From contig WSNO01000002.1 in assembly GCA_009773415.1 (NCBI GenBank), positions 1 through 64,000 on the forward strand: a stretch of 64,000 nucleotides of DNA, written 5' to 3'. Every line of letters starts with the position of its first letter. Position 1 is the stretch's first letter. Both the position numbers and the translations under genes were made by a program. Below are positions 1 to 8,149 of the stretch, in pieces. A model generated the notes under the pieces. It was not told the DNA's origin. It made no database searches and saw only the letters and a list, made by a program, of their open reading frames with translations. This DNA comes from Nitrospirota bacterium. Its GTDB lineage: Bacteria > Nitrospirota > Thermodesulfovibrionia > Thermodesulfovibrionales > Dissulfurispiraceae.

Positions 1-105
1 TTTCTGTTTCTTGGTCGATACAGATTTGGAGATTGACACGATGGCTTCTCTTTTTCAAGTGCCTGCGACTCTTACACCACTCCCTTGGACTCTAACCGGA
101 AGTGA

Positions 106-321
106 GCTGAAGCGGAAAAAGACAACAAACTTGCGGCCTTTGAAGGAAAGCATAGCAGGAAAATCCTTCATGAAGGGGAATGGCGGGTTTCGATAATTGA
201 CGTTGTAGAGGTTCTGACGGACAGCAGCATCCCCAGGCGATATTGGAATAATCAGGAATTTGCCATTCTGACCAGCGAGATCATGCAGGGGGCTTTCGGC
301 GGCGTTTTATTTCACCTGTAA
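106..321 (+). pseudogene. Bro-N (phage antirepressor-like) domain fragment
   Basis: The frame that ends with TAA at 319-321 has no stop back to 106 and reads LAAFEGKHSRKILHEGEW, then DVVEVLTDSSIPRRYW. This pattern is typical of the Bro-N domain of phage antirepressors and related DNA-binding proteins. There is no usable start codon after the in-frame stop at 103-105. The family pattern fails right after the RRYW motif, where about 24 unrelated residues lead to the stop. I read it as a remnant truncated at both ends. It sits directly upstream of ruvA, where many bacteria carry ruvC. The 1-105 stretch before it shows nothing I recognise. Confidence 0.6.
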
Positions 322-323
322 GG

Positions 324-329
324 TATACT
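324..329 (+). promoter_or_regulatory. -10-like hexamer placing the ruvA start at +1
   Basis: TATACT lies six bases before the GTG start of ruvA and no Shine-Dalgarno sequence is visible. Transcription from it would begin at or next to the start codon. No good -35 box is seen. Confidence 0.4.
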
Positions 330-335
330 AATACG

Positions 336-911
336 GTGATTGCATCGCTCAGAGGCAAATTGCTTTCGAAGCGGCCGGACGGCCTGATTGTCGACGTGAA
401 TGGCGTCGGTTACAGCGTGCTTACTCCGCTTGCGACGCTTTCGTCGCTGCCGGACGAAGGCCGCGAGGTGTTTATCTTTACCTACACCCATGTGCGTGAA
501 GATATCCTTCAGCTCTACGGGTTCCTCTCGGAGGATGAGAAGCGGATTTTCCTGACGCTGATCGGCATCTCGGGCATCGGTCCGAGGATTGCGCTCAGCA
601 TTCTTTCAACAATCCGGCCTGAGCAGTTTCATGTGGCTGTGCAGAGCGAAGATGTCGATCTGCTCTGCCGCGTGCCGGGGCTGGGTAAGAAAACGGCGCA
701 TCGTATCATTCTCGAGCTTCGCGAGAAACTTCCCGCGCTGATGCACGAAAAACGCGACGTTCTTTACGACGACGCACTTTCCGCGCTGACAAATCTCGGC
801 TACAAGAAAAATATTGCGCAGGGTGCGCTTGAAAAAGCATACGCCAGGGGGCAGGGCGATCTTGAAGGTCTTTTGCGTGAGGCTCTGAAATATCTGACGG
901 TGGAAAAATGA
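336..911 (+). CDS. ruvA: Holliday junction branch migration protein RuvA
   Basis: RuvA binds the four-way Holliday junction as a tetramer and loads the RuvB motor for branch migration during recombinational repair. The 191-residue product has the usual family length. It starts MIASLRGKL with the N-terminal OB-fold. The two helix-hairpin-helix motifs are visible as [16 protein letters not shown] (about 75-90) and [16 protein letters not shown] (about 112-127). The C-terminal RuvB-binding helices follow ([14 protein letters not shown]). The GTG start agrees with the family N-terminus. The stop overlaps the ruvB start by four bases (ATGA), so the two are translationally coupled. ruvC is not adjacent. 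Confidence 0.97.
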   Translation: MIASLRGKLLSKRPDGLIVDVNGVGYSVLTPLATLSSLPDEGREVFIFTYTHVREDILQLYGFLSEDEKRIFLTLIGISGIGPRIALSILSTIRPEQFHVAVQSEDVDLLCRVPGLGKKTAHRIILELREKLPALMHEKRDVLYDDALSALTNLGYKKNIAQGALEKAYARGQGDLEGLLREALKYLTVEK

Positions 912-1936
912 GAGTGGATGATCGCGACATAACCGGCCAGCAAGTGCCGATTGCCACCCCCGAAGAGGTGACGTATGAACTCAGTCTTCGCCCGAGATCG
1001 CTCCGGGAGTTTATCGGGCAGGAGCGTATCAAGGAGAATGTCGCGATATTTATCGAGGCTGCCCTGCTGCGCAAGGAGCCGCTCGACCATGTGCTGTTTT
1101 TCGGGCCGCCCGGACTCGGAAAAACAACGCTCGCCACGATTATTGCCAATGAACTGAAGGTGAATATCAAGACGACTTCGGGGCCTGTGCTGGAGCGCCC
1201 CGGCGACCTCGCCGCAATCCTGACCAACCTGTCGGACAGTGACATCCTCTTTATCGATGAGATACACCGTTTGCCGCGCATAGTCGAAGAGGTGCTTTAT
1301 CCTGCAATGGAGGACTTCATGCTCGACATTATCATCGGGCAGGGGCCGAATGCCCGGACACTCAAGCTGAATCTCCCGCGATTTACCCTTGTCGGCGCCA
1401 CAACGCGCACCGGCATGCTTACCTCTCCGCTCCGCGACCGGTTTGGCGTTATCTGCCGCCTTGAGTTCTATACGAATTCGGAGTTGGGAGAGATTGTCAA
1501 GCGGTCGGCGGAACTGCTCAGCATTGCGACTGAAGAAGCTGCTGCCGAAGAAATTGCACGCCGTTCCCGGGGAACGCCCCGGATTGCGAACCGTCTCCTG
1601 AAACGTCTTCGCGACTTTGCGCAGGTGAAGGGTGACGGTGTCATTACCATCGAAATCGCACAGCAGGGCCTTGCTTCTCTTGACGTCGATCACATCGGTC
1701 TTGATGAGGTTGATCGCAAGCTGCTGCTGACCATTATCGAGAAATTCAACGGAGGGCCTGCGGGTGTCGAGGCCATAGCGGCGACGCTCCGTGAAGACAA
1801 AGAAACGATTGAAGACGTGTACGAGCCGTTTCTGCTGCAGGAGGGGCTTATAGAGCGCACCCCCCGGGGCAGGCTTGCGACTCGGCGCGCATACGAGCAT
1901 CTTGGAAGAACCGTGCCGCAAACGCTTTTTTCATAA
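908..1936 (+). CDS. ruvB: Holliday junction DNA helicase RuvB
   Basis: Hexameric AAA+ ATPase that pumps DNA through the RuvA-bound junction. The 342-residue protein has Walker [10 protein letters not shown] (about 66-74), Walker B with FIDEIHR (about 116-122), the sensor/arginine-finger region [18 protein letters not shown] and the C-terminal winged-helix domain ([10 protein letters not shown] onward, ending [15 protein letters not shown]). All key residues are present. It is coupled to ruvA by an ATGA overlap, and queH begins two bases after its stop. Confidence 0.98.
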   Translation: MRVDDRDITGQQVPIATPEEVTYELSLRPRSLREFIGQERIKENVAIFIEAALLRKEPLDHVLFFGPPGLGKTTLATIIANELKVNIKTTSGPVLERPGDLAAILTNLSDSDILFIDEIHRLPRIVEEVLYPAMEDFMLDIIIGQGPNARTLKLNLPRFTLVGATTRTGMLTSPLRDRFGVICRLEFYTNSELGEIVKRSAELLSIATEEAAAEEIARRSRGTPRIANRLLKRLRDFAQVKGDGVITIEIAQQGLASLDVDHIGLDEVDRKLLLTIIEKFNGGPAGVEAIAATLREDKETIEDVYEPFLLQEGLIERTPRGRLATRRAYEHLGRTVPQTLFS

Positions 1937-1938
1937 TC

Positions 1939-2493
1939 ATGCGAGTGCTGATGCATATCTGCTGCGCAAACTGCGCTCTGTATCCCCTGTCGGTATTCGA
2001 TGACCGCGCAGTTTCTGTTACCGGCTTCTGGTGGAATCCGAACATTCATCCTTTTCTGGAGTACCGGAGCCGACTGGCGGCGGTTAAGCAGCTTGCCGCG
2101 CTTCGTCGTCTTTCTGTGGAATACGATGATACCTATGGTCTTGTCGAATTTCTCCGGCATGTTGCAGGGCGCGAAGAAGACCGCTGTTCTTACTGTTATC
2201 GCATACGACTTGAAGCGACCGCGCTGAGGGCCCGGGAGCTCGGGTTGGACGGTTTTACGACATCATTGCTGGTGAGCCCGTATCAGAAATTTGATACAAT
2301 ACAGGAAATGGGACGTGCGCTTCAGGAACGTCATGATATAGCTTTTCTGGATGAAGACTTCAGGCCAGGTTATCGCAAGGGTATGCAGATGTCGCGTGAA
2401 CTCGGGCTTTACCGGCAGAAGTACTGCGGATGTGTTTATTCAGAGATGCAGCGATATGAAGAGAGTCTGCAGGGTCAGGAACCCAGGGGGTAA
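1939..2493 (+). CDS. queH: Epoxyqueuosine reductase QueH (DUF208)
   Basis: QueH is the cobalamin-independent epoxyqueuosine reductase that performs the last step of queuosine formation in tRNA. The 184-residue protein starts MRVLMHICCANCALYPL, with the diagnostic early CC pair followed by a nearby Cys. It also carries DRCSYCYRIRLE in the middle and YCGCVYSE near the C-terminus; these cysteines bind the metal and cluster centres in the family. The pathway link is strengthened by queA 3 kb downstream. It belongs to the ruvAB transcription unit, two bases behind ruvB. Confidence 0.93.
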   Translation: MRVLMHICCANCALYPLSVFDDRAVSVTGFWWNPNIHPFLEYRSRLAAVKQLAALRRLSVEYDDTYGLVEFLRHVAGREEDRCSYCYRIRLEATALRARELGLDGFTTSLLVSPYQKFDTIQEMGRALQERHDIAFLDEDFRPGYRKGMQMSRELGLYRQKYCGCVYSEMQRYEESLQGQEPRG

Positions 2494-2557
2494 AGATTGC
2501 AAGGCATGAAACCGCTATTCCTGCCCCCAGCATCCTGAAATCTCTCTGCCTGAAAAG

Positions 2558-2773
2558 ATGGAACAGTTCGGCAAGACTCTTCTGATTCTTGGTCTCGTCC
2601 TTGCGGCGGTCGGCGGACTGCTCATGATTTCCGGAAAGCTGCCCTGGCTGGGAAAATTGCCGGGAGATCTCGTGATTGAGAGAAAGAATTTCACCATCTG
2701 GTTTCCGCTTGCGACGAGCATTGTGCTGAGTATGATTCTTTCGCTGATTTTGTGGTTTTTTGGAAGGAAATAA
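2558..2773 (+). CDS. DUF2905 small membrane protein
   Basis: A 71-residue protein with two hydrophobic segments (about 7-25 and 46-67) separated by GKLPWLGKLPGDLVIERKNFTIWFPL. The PGD(I/L)xIERxNxxxYxPL-like core is the hallmark of DUF2905. Members are short, widespread and uncharacterised, and often lie near ruvB/queuosine genes, as here. It ends directly at the boundary of the IscB omega-RNA scaffold, so its last codons may serve as the RNA guide. Confidence 0.85.
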   Translation: MEQFGKTLLILGLVLAAVGGLLMISGKLPWLGKLPGDLVIERKNFTIWFPLATSIVLSMILSLILWFFGRK

Positions 2774-2774
2774 C

Positions 2775-3018
2775 GTCAACCACTCGGGTTTAAAAACCCG
2801 AGCATGTCAGCTTAACGGCATGCTTTAGTTGACCAGGCTCAGTGTATTCACACTACGTTACCGGCGAATACATAGGCACCCTGGGATGCACGCCAGTCCC
2901 AGGCACTGCGGTGGATGGTTAAACAGGTGTAAGGGTTAAGCCAGTGCCATCCACATCAAACCGCCGGATAACATTGCCGAGGCACACATTACCCCAGAAA
3001 TGGGAGAGAAAGGTAACA
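2775..3018 (+). ncRNA. IscB omega-RNA (predicted scaffold)
   Basis: Dense RNA structure fills the space before iscB. An outer stem pairs 2775-2780 (GTCAAC) with 2828-2833 (GTTGAC) and encloses a perfect 9-bp hairpin (2783-2791 with 2794-2802) and a 5-bp stem (2802-2806 with 2819-2823). Next comes CCTGGGA (2880-2886) with TCCCAGG (2897-2903), then GTGGATGG (2911-2918) with CCATCCAC (2947-2954). GCACTG (2903-2908) with CAGTGC (2942-2947) crosses that stem, a possible pseudoknot. From memory, the ACCCTGGGA...CCAGTCCC...ACTGC core resembles that of characterised IscB omega-RNAs. The exact ends are inferred, with the 3' end near the iscB ribosome site. Confidence 0.8.
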
Positions 3019-4341
3019 ATGCAAAACGCTTTGGTCGTCAGCAGCACAAGGCAACAGCTTATGCCCTGCTCACCGGCACGGGCAAGGATACTGCTGCGGT
3101 CACACAAAGCTGCCGTCCTCAGACGTTATCCCTTCACCATTATACTCAAGGATCGTGCTGAAGGCGACACGCAGTCCGTCGAACTCAAGGTCGATCCCGG
3201 CAGCAAGGTCACAGGGATCGCGCTGGCAGCAGACTACGCAAAGCGTGGCAAGACCGTCGTCTTTGCCGCCGAAGTCCAGCACAGAGGGCAGGCTGTCAAA
3301 GACGCGCTGGACTCAAGACGCGCTATCCGCAGAGGCAGACGCACCCGCAAGACTCGGTATCGTGCCCCTCGGTTTGACAACCGCACCAGAGAGATCGGAT
3401 GGCTTCCGCCGTCGCTCATGTCACGGGTCTTTAACGTGACCACATGGGCGCTTCGGTTACAGAGGTTCGCTCCGCTATCAGGCATTGCCGTGGAAACAGT
3501 CAGGTTCGATACCCAACTGATGGTCAATCCGGACATCTCTGGAGTGGAGTATCAGCAGGGAACTCTGGCGGGATACGAGCTCAGGGAGTATTTGCTGCAG
3601 AAATGGAGCAGGACATGTGCTTACTGCAAGAAGCGGGACATCCCGCTCCAGGTTGAGCATATTGTACCGAGAAGTCGTGGTGGCTCGGATCGTGTCTCCA
3701 ATCTGACGTTAGCTTGTGAGCCTTGCAATCTGAAGAAGGGCAACATGACAGCGGCTGAGTTTGGGTTCCAGAATATCCAGAGACAAGCTCAGTCTCCGCT
3801 CAAAGATGCTGCGGCTGTCAATGCCACCCGCTACATGATTGGCGATATGCTCAGGATTCTGGGGTTGCCCATTGAATTCTGGTCAGGTGGACGTACAAAG
3901 TTCAATCGTGTGCAGCAGGGCTATGCGAAAGCTCACTGGATCGATGCGGCTTGCGTTGGGGAGTCGGGAGTATCTGTGTCGCTCAATCCGGACTCGCAAG
4001 TGCTTCAGGTCAAAGCGGCTGGGCAGGGTACACGGCAGATGTGCAGAATGGACAAGTTCGGGTTTCCGAGGACTTCGGCCAAGACTGAACGAGTGGTTAA
4101 GGGCTTCAGGACGGGAGATATCGTCAGGGCTATCGTGCCCTCTGGAAAGAAGGCGGGATTGCATTGCGGGAAGGTTGCTGTCAGGTCGTCCGGTAGCTTC
4201 AATGTCTCAACCCTGGCTGGTGTTATTCAAGGTATCAGTTACAAATACTGCTCTGTGCTTCACAGGGCTGATGGATATAGCTATCTGAAAGGAGAGGCAA
4301 TTCCTCTCGGCAATAAATTACCGGGTATCCTTGCCGCATAA
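3019..4341 (+). CDS. iscB: IscB RNA-guided nuclease (RuvC-HNH)
   Basis: IscB is the transposon-associated ancestor of Cas9, using an omega-RNA to cut DNA. From the ATG at 3019 (preceded by AGAAAGG) the 440-residue protein shows every family block. The N-terminal PLMP-type domain is QQLMPCSPARARILL. RuvC-I has D59 (KVDPGSK). An arginine-rich bridge helix spans about 100-122. RuvC-II has E159 (GIAVETVRFD). The HNH domain has zinc pairs C200/C203 and C233/C236 and catalytic E213-H214. RuvC-III has H306 and D309 (HWIDAA). All catalytic residues are intact. A longer in-frame reading from 2944 lies inside the omega-RNA and is rejected. No TnpA transposase is nearby. The stop lies 4 bases before the next gene. 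Confidence 0.95.
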   Translation: MQNALVVSSTRQQLMPCSPARARILLRSHKAAVLRRYPFTIILKDRAEGDTQSVELKVDPGSKVTGIALAADYAKRGKTVVFAAEVQHRGQAVKDALDSRRAIRRGRRTRKTRYRAPRFDNRTREIGWLPPSLMSRVFNVTTWALRLQRFAPLSGIAVETVRFDTQLMVNPDISGVEYQQGTLAGYELREYLLQKWSRTCAYCKKRDIPLQVEHIVPRSRGGSDRVSNLTLACEPCNLKKGNMTAAEFGFQNIQRQAQSPLKDAAAVNATRYMIGDMLRILGLPIEFWSGGRTKFNRVQQGYAKAHWIDAACVGESGVSVSLNPDSQVLQVKAAGQGTRQMCRMDKFGFPRTSAKTERVVKGFRTGDIVRAIVPSGKKAGLHCGKVAVRSSGSFNVSTLAGVIQGISYKYCSVLHRADGYSYLKGEAIPLGNKLPGILAA

Positions 4342-4345
4342 TCTC

Positions 4346-5353
4346 ATGAAAACAGTCGTTCACATTTTATGCAGCTTCCTCGTTGTTCTGCTCTGGTCTA
4401 ACGCAGCCTGTGCTGCGGATCAGATGGTCCGGGTGCTTCTGCTGAACAACGGCATTGCGACAAAGCCGCCGCAGAAAGGCGAGGAACTGGAACAGCTTGG
4501 CTCGGCAAAAGGGGACGTGCTGCTTGGCGGCCTGCGCTACTCCGGTGCGCTCGAAATATGGCGGGGGAAAAACGGCCTGTATGTCATTAACGAATTGCCG
4601 CTGGAAGAGTATGTGAAGGGAGTGGTTGCAGGAGAGGTCGGCAAATCGTGGGATGCTGATGCGCTGAAAGCCCAGGCGGTCGTGGCGCGGACATACACGG
4701 TGGCGCAGCGGAAGCCTGAGGGCGGCACCGGTAAAATGCGTTATGATCTCACGTCAACGGTTCTGGATCAGGTATACAAGGGAGGAGATATTCCCGAGTC
4801 GATCGCATCTGCGGTGGAAAGGACGCGCGGCGAAATCCTGACATATGACGGCAAACCCATTATTTCATTTTATCATTCGACCAGCGGCGGCATGACCGAG
4901 GACGCTGCCGAAGTGTTCGGCAAAAGCTATCCGTATCTTCGCCCCGTGGAGACGAACCCGGAACTCTCCCCTTTTTATATCTGGCAGAAGCAAATCCCGA
5001 TTCGTGAGCTGGAGAAAGCGTCCGGCGTGAAAGGGCTGAATGATATTTCTGTTGAGTCGCTTACGGTGTCCGGACGGGTGCGTCATCTTGCGTTTACAAA
5101 CGGGAAGCAGAGCGTGAGGGTTGTGGCAAAAGATCTCCGGAAAAATCTGGGGTGGGATCGACTGCCGAGCACGTTCATTACGGGGATTCTGCGCGACGGC
5201 GACGTTTTTGTCATGGAAGGCCGGGGATACGGCCACGGGGTCGGAATGTGCCAGTACAGTGCGCTTCAGATGGCCAAAGAGGGAAAGACCTACCGCGAAA
5301 TTCTTTCGTATTTCTATTCCGGAACAACGTTGCAGCAGTATGAAAACCGCTGA
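4346..5353 (+). CDS. SpoIID/LytB-domain peptidoglycan lytic enzyme
   Basis: The SpoIID family comprises lytic transglycosylases acting on glycan strands stripped of stem peptides. In non-sporulating Gram-negatives they act in the periplasm in envelope remodelling. The 335-residue protein begins with a signal peptide (MKTVVHILCSFLVVLLWSNA, then ACAA). The SpoIID core follows: LPLEEYVKGVVAGEVG (about 86-101), AQAVVARTYTVAQ, and the C-terminal GRGYGHGVGMCQYSA with the conserved GHGVGMxQ motif. I chose the ATG at 4346 because the signal peptide starts there; an in-frame TTG at 4331 is inside iscB. The last bases overlap the queA start. Confidence 0.9.
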   Translation: MKTVVHILCSFLVVLLWSNAACAADQMVRVLLLNNGIATKPPQKGEELEQLGSAKGDVLLGGLRYSGALEIWRGKNGLYVINELPLEEYVKGVVAGEVGKSWDADALKAQAVVARTYTVAQRKPEGGTGKMRYDLTSTVLDQVYKGGDIPESIASAVERTRGEILTYDGKPIISFYHSTSGGMTEDAAEVFGKSYPYLRPVETNPELSPFYIWQKQIPIRELEKASGVKGLNDISVESLTVSGRVRHLAFTNGKQSVRVVAKDLRKNLGWDRLPSTFITGILRDGDVFVMEGRGYGHGVGMCQYSALQMAKEGKTYREILSYFYSGTTLQQYENR

Positions 5354-6383
5354 TTTCGATTTTACGCTCCCTGAGCATCTGATTGCTCTGAGGCCGACGG
5401 CAGAACGTGACCAGTCGCGTCTGCTGGTTCTCCATCAGGATGGCTCATGCGAGCATAAGCAATTCCGCGACATTTCGGCATATTTCACCCCCGGGGATCT
5501 GCTTGTCGTTAACAACACGCGCGTGTTTCCTGCCCGGCTCCTCGCCAGTAAGCCATCGGGCGGCAGGCTGGACATTATTCTGGTGCGTCCGGCTGGTTCG
5601 ATGCTGGAGTGGGAAGTGCTTTTCCGGGGCCACTATACAGGACGTATCACGGTCAACGGAGCTCTGTTTGCCAACATAGCGGAAGTTCCATCCGCTGGTG
5701 GGGAAATGCGCAGAATTCTCCGATTTCATGAGCTGCGGGAGGATGAGGTTGACGGCGCGCTCTGGCAGCACGGCTCCATGCCGCTTCCGCCCTACATCCG
5801 CAGAGAGCCGGATGCTGTTGATAAAGAACGTTATCAGACTGTATATGCTCAGAATACCGGTTCGATAGCTGCGCCGACCGCAGGACTCCATTTTACGCCC
5901 GCGCTGCTTGCAGAGCTTCGTGAGCTTGGTGTCCGGATTGGAGAACTGACCCTGCATGTCGGCGTTGGAACGTTTCAGCCGGTGCGTGCGGAGGCGCCCG
6001 AAGATCATGCAATGGCTGCCGAGTCCTTTGCCATTGCTGACGCGCTGTTTGAAGACATCAGAAAGACAAAGGAGGCAGGGCATCGGGTCATTACGGTCGG
6101 TACGACCGCAACCCGTGCGCTTGAAGGAGTTGCAAGCGGTCGGTACACAAATGAAGAGGTGAAAAACGGTGTGGTATACGGCAGCACCGATATTTTTATT
6201 TACCCTGGATATGAATTCAGGATTGCTGACGCATTATTGACCAATTTCCATCTGCCCCGGTCCACGCCGCTCATGCTTGCTTCAGCCTTTCGGGGGTTCC
6301 CTGCCATACATAAGGCCTATTGTGAAGCTATAGCTTTAGGGTATAGATTTTTCTCGTATGGCGATGCTATGCTCATTTTATGA
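5340..6383 (+). CDS. queA: S-adenosylmethionine:tRNA ribosyltransferase-isomerase QueA
   Basis: QueA moves the ribosyl part of SAM onto 7-aminomethyl-7-deazaguanine in tRNA to give epoxyqueuosine, the substrate of QueH upstream. The 347-residue protein starts MKTADFDFTLPEHLIALRP, matching the family N-terminus (FDYxLPxxLIAxxP). It contains LLVVNNTRVFPARL, the GSIAAPTAGLHFT signature and NFHLPRSTPLMLASAF near the end. Longer readings upstream run inside spoIID and are not used. The start overlaps the preceding stop by 14 bases; the stop overlaps the next start (ATGA). Confidence 0.96.
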   Translation: MKTADFDFTLPEHLIALRPTAERDQSRLLVLHQDGSCEHKQFRDISAYFTPGDLLVVNNTRVFPARLLASKPSGGRLDIILVRPAGSMLEWEVLFRGHYTGRITVNGALFANIAEVPSAGGEMRRILRFHELREDEVDGALWQHGSMPLPPYIRREPDAVDKERYQTVYAQNTGSIAAPTAGLHFTPALLAELRELGVRIGELTLHVGVGTFQPVRAEAPEDHAMAAESFAIADALFEDIRKTKEAGHRVITVGTTATRALEGVASGRYTNEEVKNGVVYGSTDIFIYPGYEFRIADALLTNFHLPRSTPLMLASAFRGFPAIHKAYCEAIALGYRFFSYGDAMLIL

Positions 6384-7138
6384 AATTCCCGGGGTCCCAT
6401 AAGCCGTCGCTGATCATTCTCGGCAGGACTACTTTTGCGCTTATAGTGATTGGCGTCGCAGCGTTCAGCCTTGCTGTCGGCTATCTTGTCGGGTATCAGG
6501 TGACGCCGCTTTCATCGGGGGAACAGCCGGTGCTCGGCAAGCAGGATGCAAGGATAGTGGTTCCGCCCGATGAAAAAAGGGTGCTTGAGCCAACCTCTCC
6601 TTCAGCAGTGCCACAGCAGCAACAAGCGGCTCAGGCAGAAAAACAGCCGGCTCCGCTTGTGTCGATTAACTCATCGGCCCCTGAAGCAGCAGCCGCAAAA
6701 GAAGGGCAGCTCGCACAGCTTCAGGAGAAGCCCGTCGCAAAAGAGCCGGGAAAGCCGGACACGAAGGTCGCGGCAAATGCTCCGGCCGCTCTTGACCAGA
6801 AGCTGACCCTGCCCGCAGAGGACAAGAAGAACACAGCCGAAGCGCTCAAAGCATCCGAGCCTCAGAAAGCTTCTGCAACAAAGGCTTCGAAGAAGGCTGC
6901 TCCGGCAAACGGAGCATATGTCGTGGAGTTCGGCGCGTTTGCTGATGCCTCCAGGGCAGCTGCACTGAAGTCGGAGCTTTCAAAAAAAGGCATAAAGGCA
7001 TACATAGTTTCCAAAGACAAGAATACGCGCTACACACGGGTCCGGGCCGGTGGCTTCGCAACGCATGCCGAGGCTGCGAAATATGCCTCCGCAGCTGAGG
7101 CAAAAACCGGGGTTGCCGGTGTTGTAGCAAAACGATGA
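6380..7138 (+). CDS. Inner-membrane SPOR-domain protein
   Basis: A bitopic envelope protein of 252 residues. A short cytoplasmic N-terminus is followed by one membrane helix (about 17-38, FALIVIGVAAFSLAVGYLVG). A long low-complexity Ala/Pro/Lys/Gln linker (about 50-175) comes next, then a C-terminal SPOR domain (about 178-252, AYVVEFGAFADASRAAALKSEL ... YTRVRAGGFATHAEA). SPOR domains bind denuded glycans at the division septum. That fits the SpoIID-type enzyme two genes upstream, which acts on the same kind of glycan. Four-base overlap with queA. The exact biological role is unknown. Confidence 0.88.
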   Translation: MKFPGSHKPSLIILGRTTFALIVIGVAAFSLAVGYLVGYQVTPLSSGEQPVLGKQDARIVVPPDEKRVLEPTSPSAVPQQQQAAQAEKQPAPLVSINSSAPEAAAAKEGQLAQLQEKPVAKEPGKPDTKVAANAPAALDQKLTLPAEDKKNTAEALKASEPQKASATKASKKAAPANGAYVVEFGAFADASRAAALKSELSKKGIKAYIVSKDKNTRYTRVRAGGFATHAEAAKYASAAEAKTGVAGVVAKR

Positions 7139-7231
7139 ACATAGTTTCTGTCCTCGCATCAGACATCCCCTCCGGAGGCTCCTACGAAGACCGCAGAATT
7201 TGAACTTGATGAAGATCGCGAGTATCCTTTT

Positions 7232-8149
7232 TTGCACGGCGGACTCGACAAGACGCTCCGGATGGTCGAAAAATCGCTCAATGTCACCATCTCCGTGCGC
7301 GGCAACAAGCTGTTGCTTCAGGGGGAGGAAGCTCGGGTGGCTCAGGCGGACCGGCTGATTCAGGAGATTCGGGCAGTGAACCGGAGCGGCTATCTTTTGA
7401 AGCCTGAAGATGTCGCGTATGCGGTCAAATCGCTCGGCGAGGGCAGGGTCGTGTCGCTGACGGATCTCTTTTCCGGAAGCATTCCGGTTGCCGCAAAAAA
7501 GCGCTTTATCATCCCGAAAACTGAAACACAGCGCGAGTATATCGATGCAATCGGACACTATGACATAACCTTTGGTATCGGGCCCGCAGGCACCGGAAAG
7601 ACCTATCTTGCCATGGCAATGGCTATATCGGCATATCTTGCCAAACAGGTATCACGGATCGTGCTGGTGCGGCCTGCGGTTGAGGCAGGCGAAAAACTCG
7701 GCTTTCTGCCGGGCGATATCGCTGAAAAGGTGAGTCCCTACCTAAGGCCTTTATATGACGCGCTGTATGATATGATGGATATCGAGAAGGCATCAAAACT
7801 GATGGAACGCGGCAGTATCGAGATTGCGCCGCTTGCCTTCATGCGCGGCCGGACACTGAACGATTCGTTTATTATTCTCGACGAGGCTCAGAACACCACG
7901 TCCGAGCAGATGAAGATGTATCTGACGCGTCTGGGGTTCGGCTCCAAGACGGTCATTACGGGTGACATCACCCAGATTGATTTGCCCACGGGCCGATCGT
8001 CGGGACTTATCGAGGCTCTCCGTATTCTCAAGAATGTGGAGGACATCAGGGTTATTCATTTTACCCAAAATGATGTCGTTCGCCATCGTCTTGTGCAGGA
8101 GATTGTCGTGGCCTACGAACGGTATGAAAAACGTGCCGACGAAAACTAA
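7232..8149 (+). CDS. phoH: PhoH-like ATPase
   Basis: Cytoplasmic PhoH-family P-loop ATPase of uncertain role, linked to RNA metabolism by its usual ybeY neighbourhood. Walker A is GPAGTGKTYLAMA and Walker B is FIILDEAQNT; the RGRTLNDSFI and ITGDITQIDLP family motifs are present. An N-terminal KH-like region precedes them. TTG at 7232 is the first standard start. The reading frame is open further upstream, and GGAGG at 7174-7178 precedes an ACG at 7184 in a context reading (M)KTAEFELDEDREYPF. The true start may therefore be non-canonical. The stop overlaps the next gene. Confidence 0.92.
   Translation: MHGGLDKTLRMVEKSLNVTISVRGNKLLLQGEEARVAQADRLIQEIRAVNRSGYLLKPEDVAYAVKSLGEGRVVSLTDLFSGSIPVAAKKRFIIPKTETQREYIDAIGHYDITFGIGPAGTGKTYLAMAMAISAYLAKQVSRIVLVRPAVEAGEKLGFLPGDIAEKVSPYLRPLYDALYDMMDIEKASKLMERGSIEIAPLAFMRGRTLNDSFIILDEAQNTTSEQMKMYLTRLGFGSKTVITGDITQIDLPTGRSSGLIEALRILKNVEDIRVIHFTQNDVVRHRLVQEIVVAYERYEKRADEN

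Noticed and set aside
11-196. 61-residue frame at the window start
   Set aside because: It runs across the Bro-N fragment in a different frame and has no ribosome site or motif.
2944-3018. N-terminal extension of IscB from an ATG at 2944
   Set aside because: The extension lies inside the structured omega-RNA region; the ATG at 3019 has a ribosome site and matches the family N-terminus.
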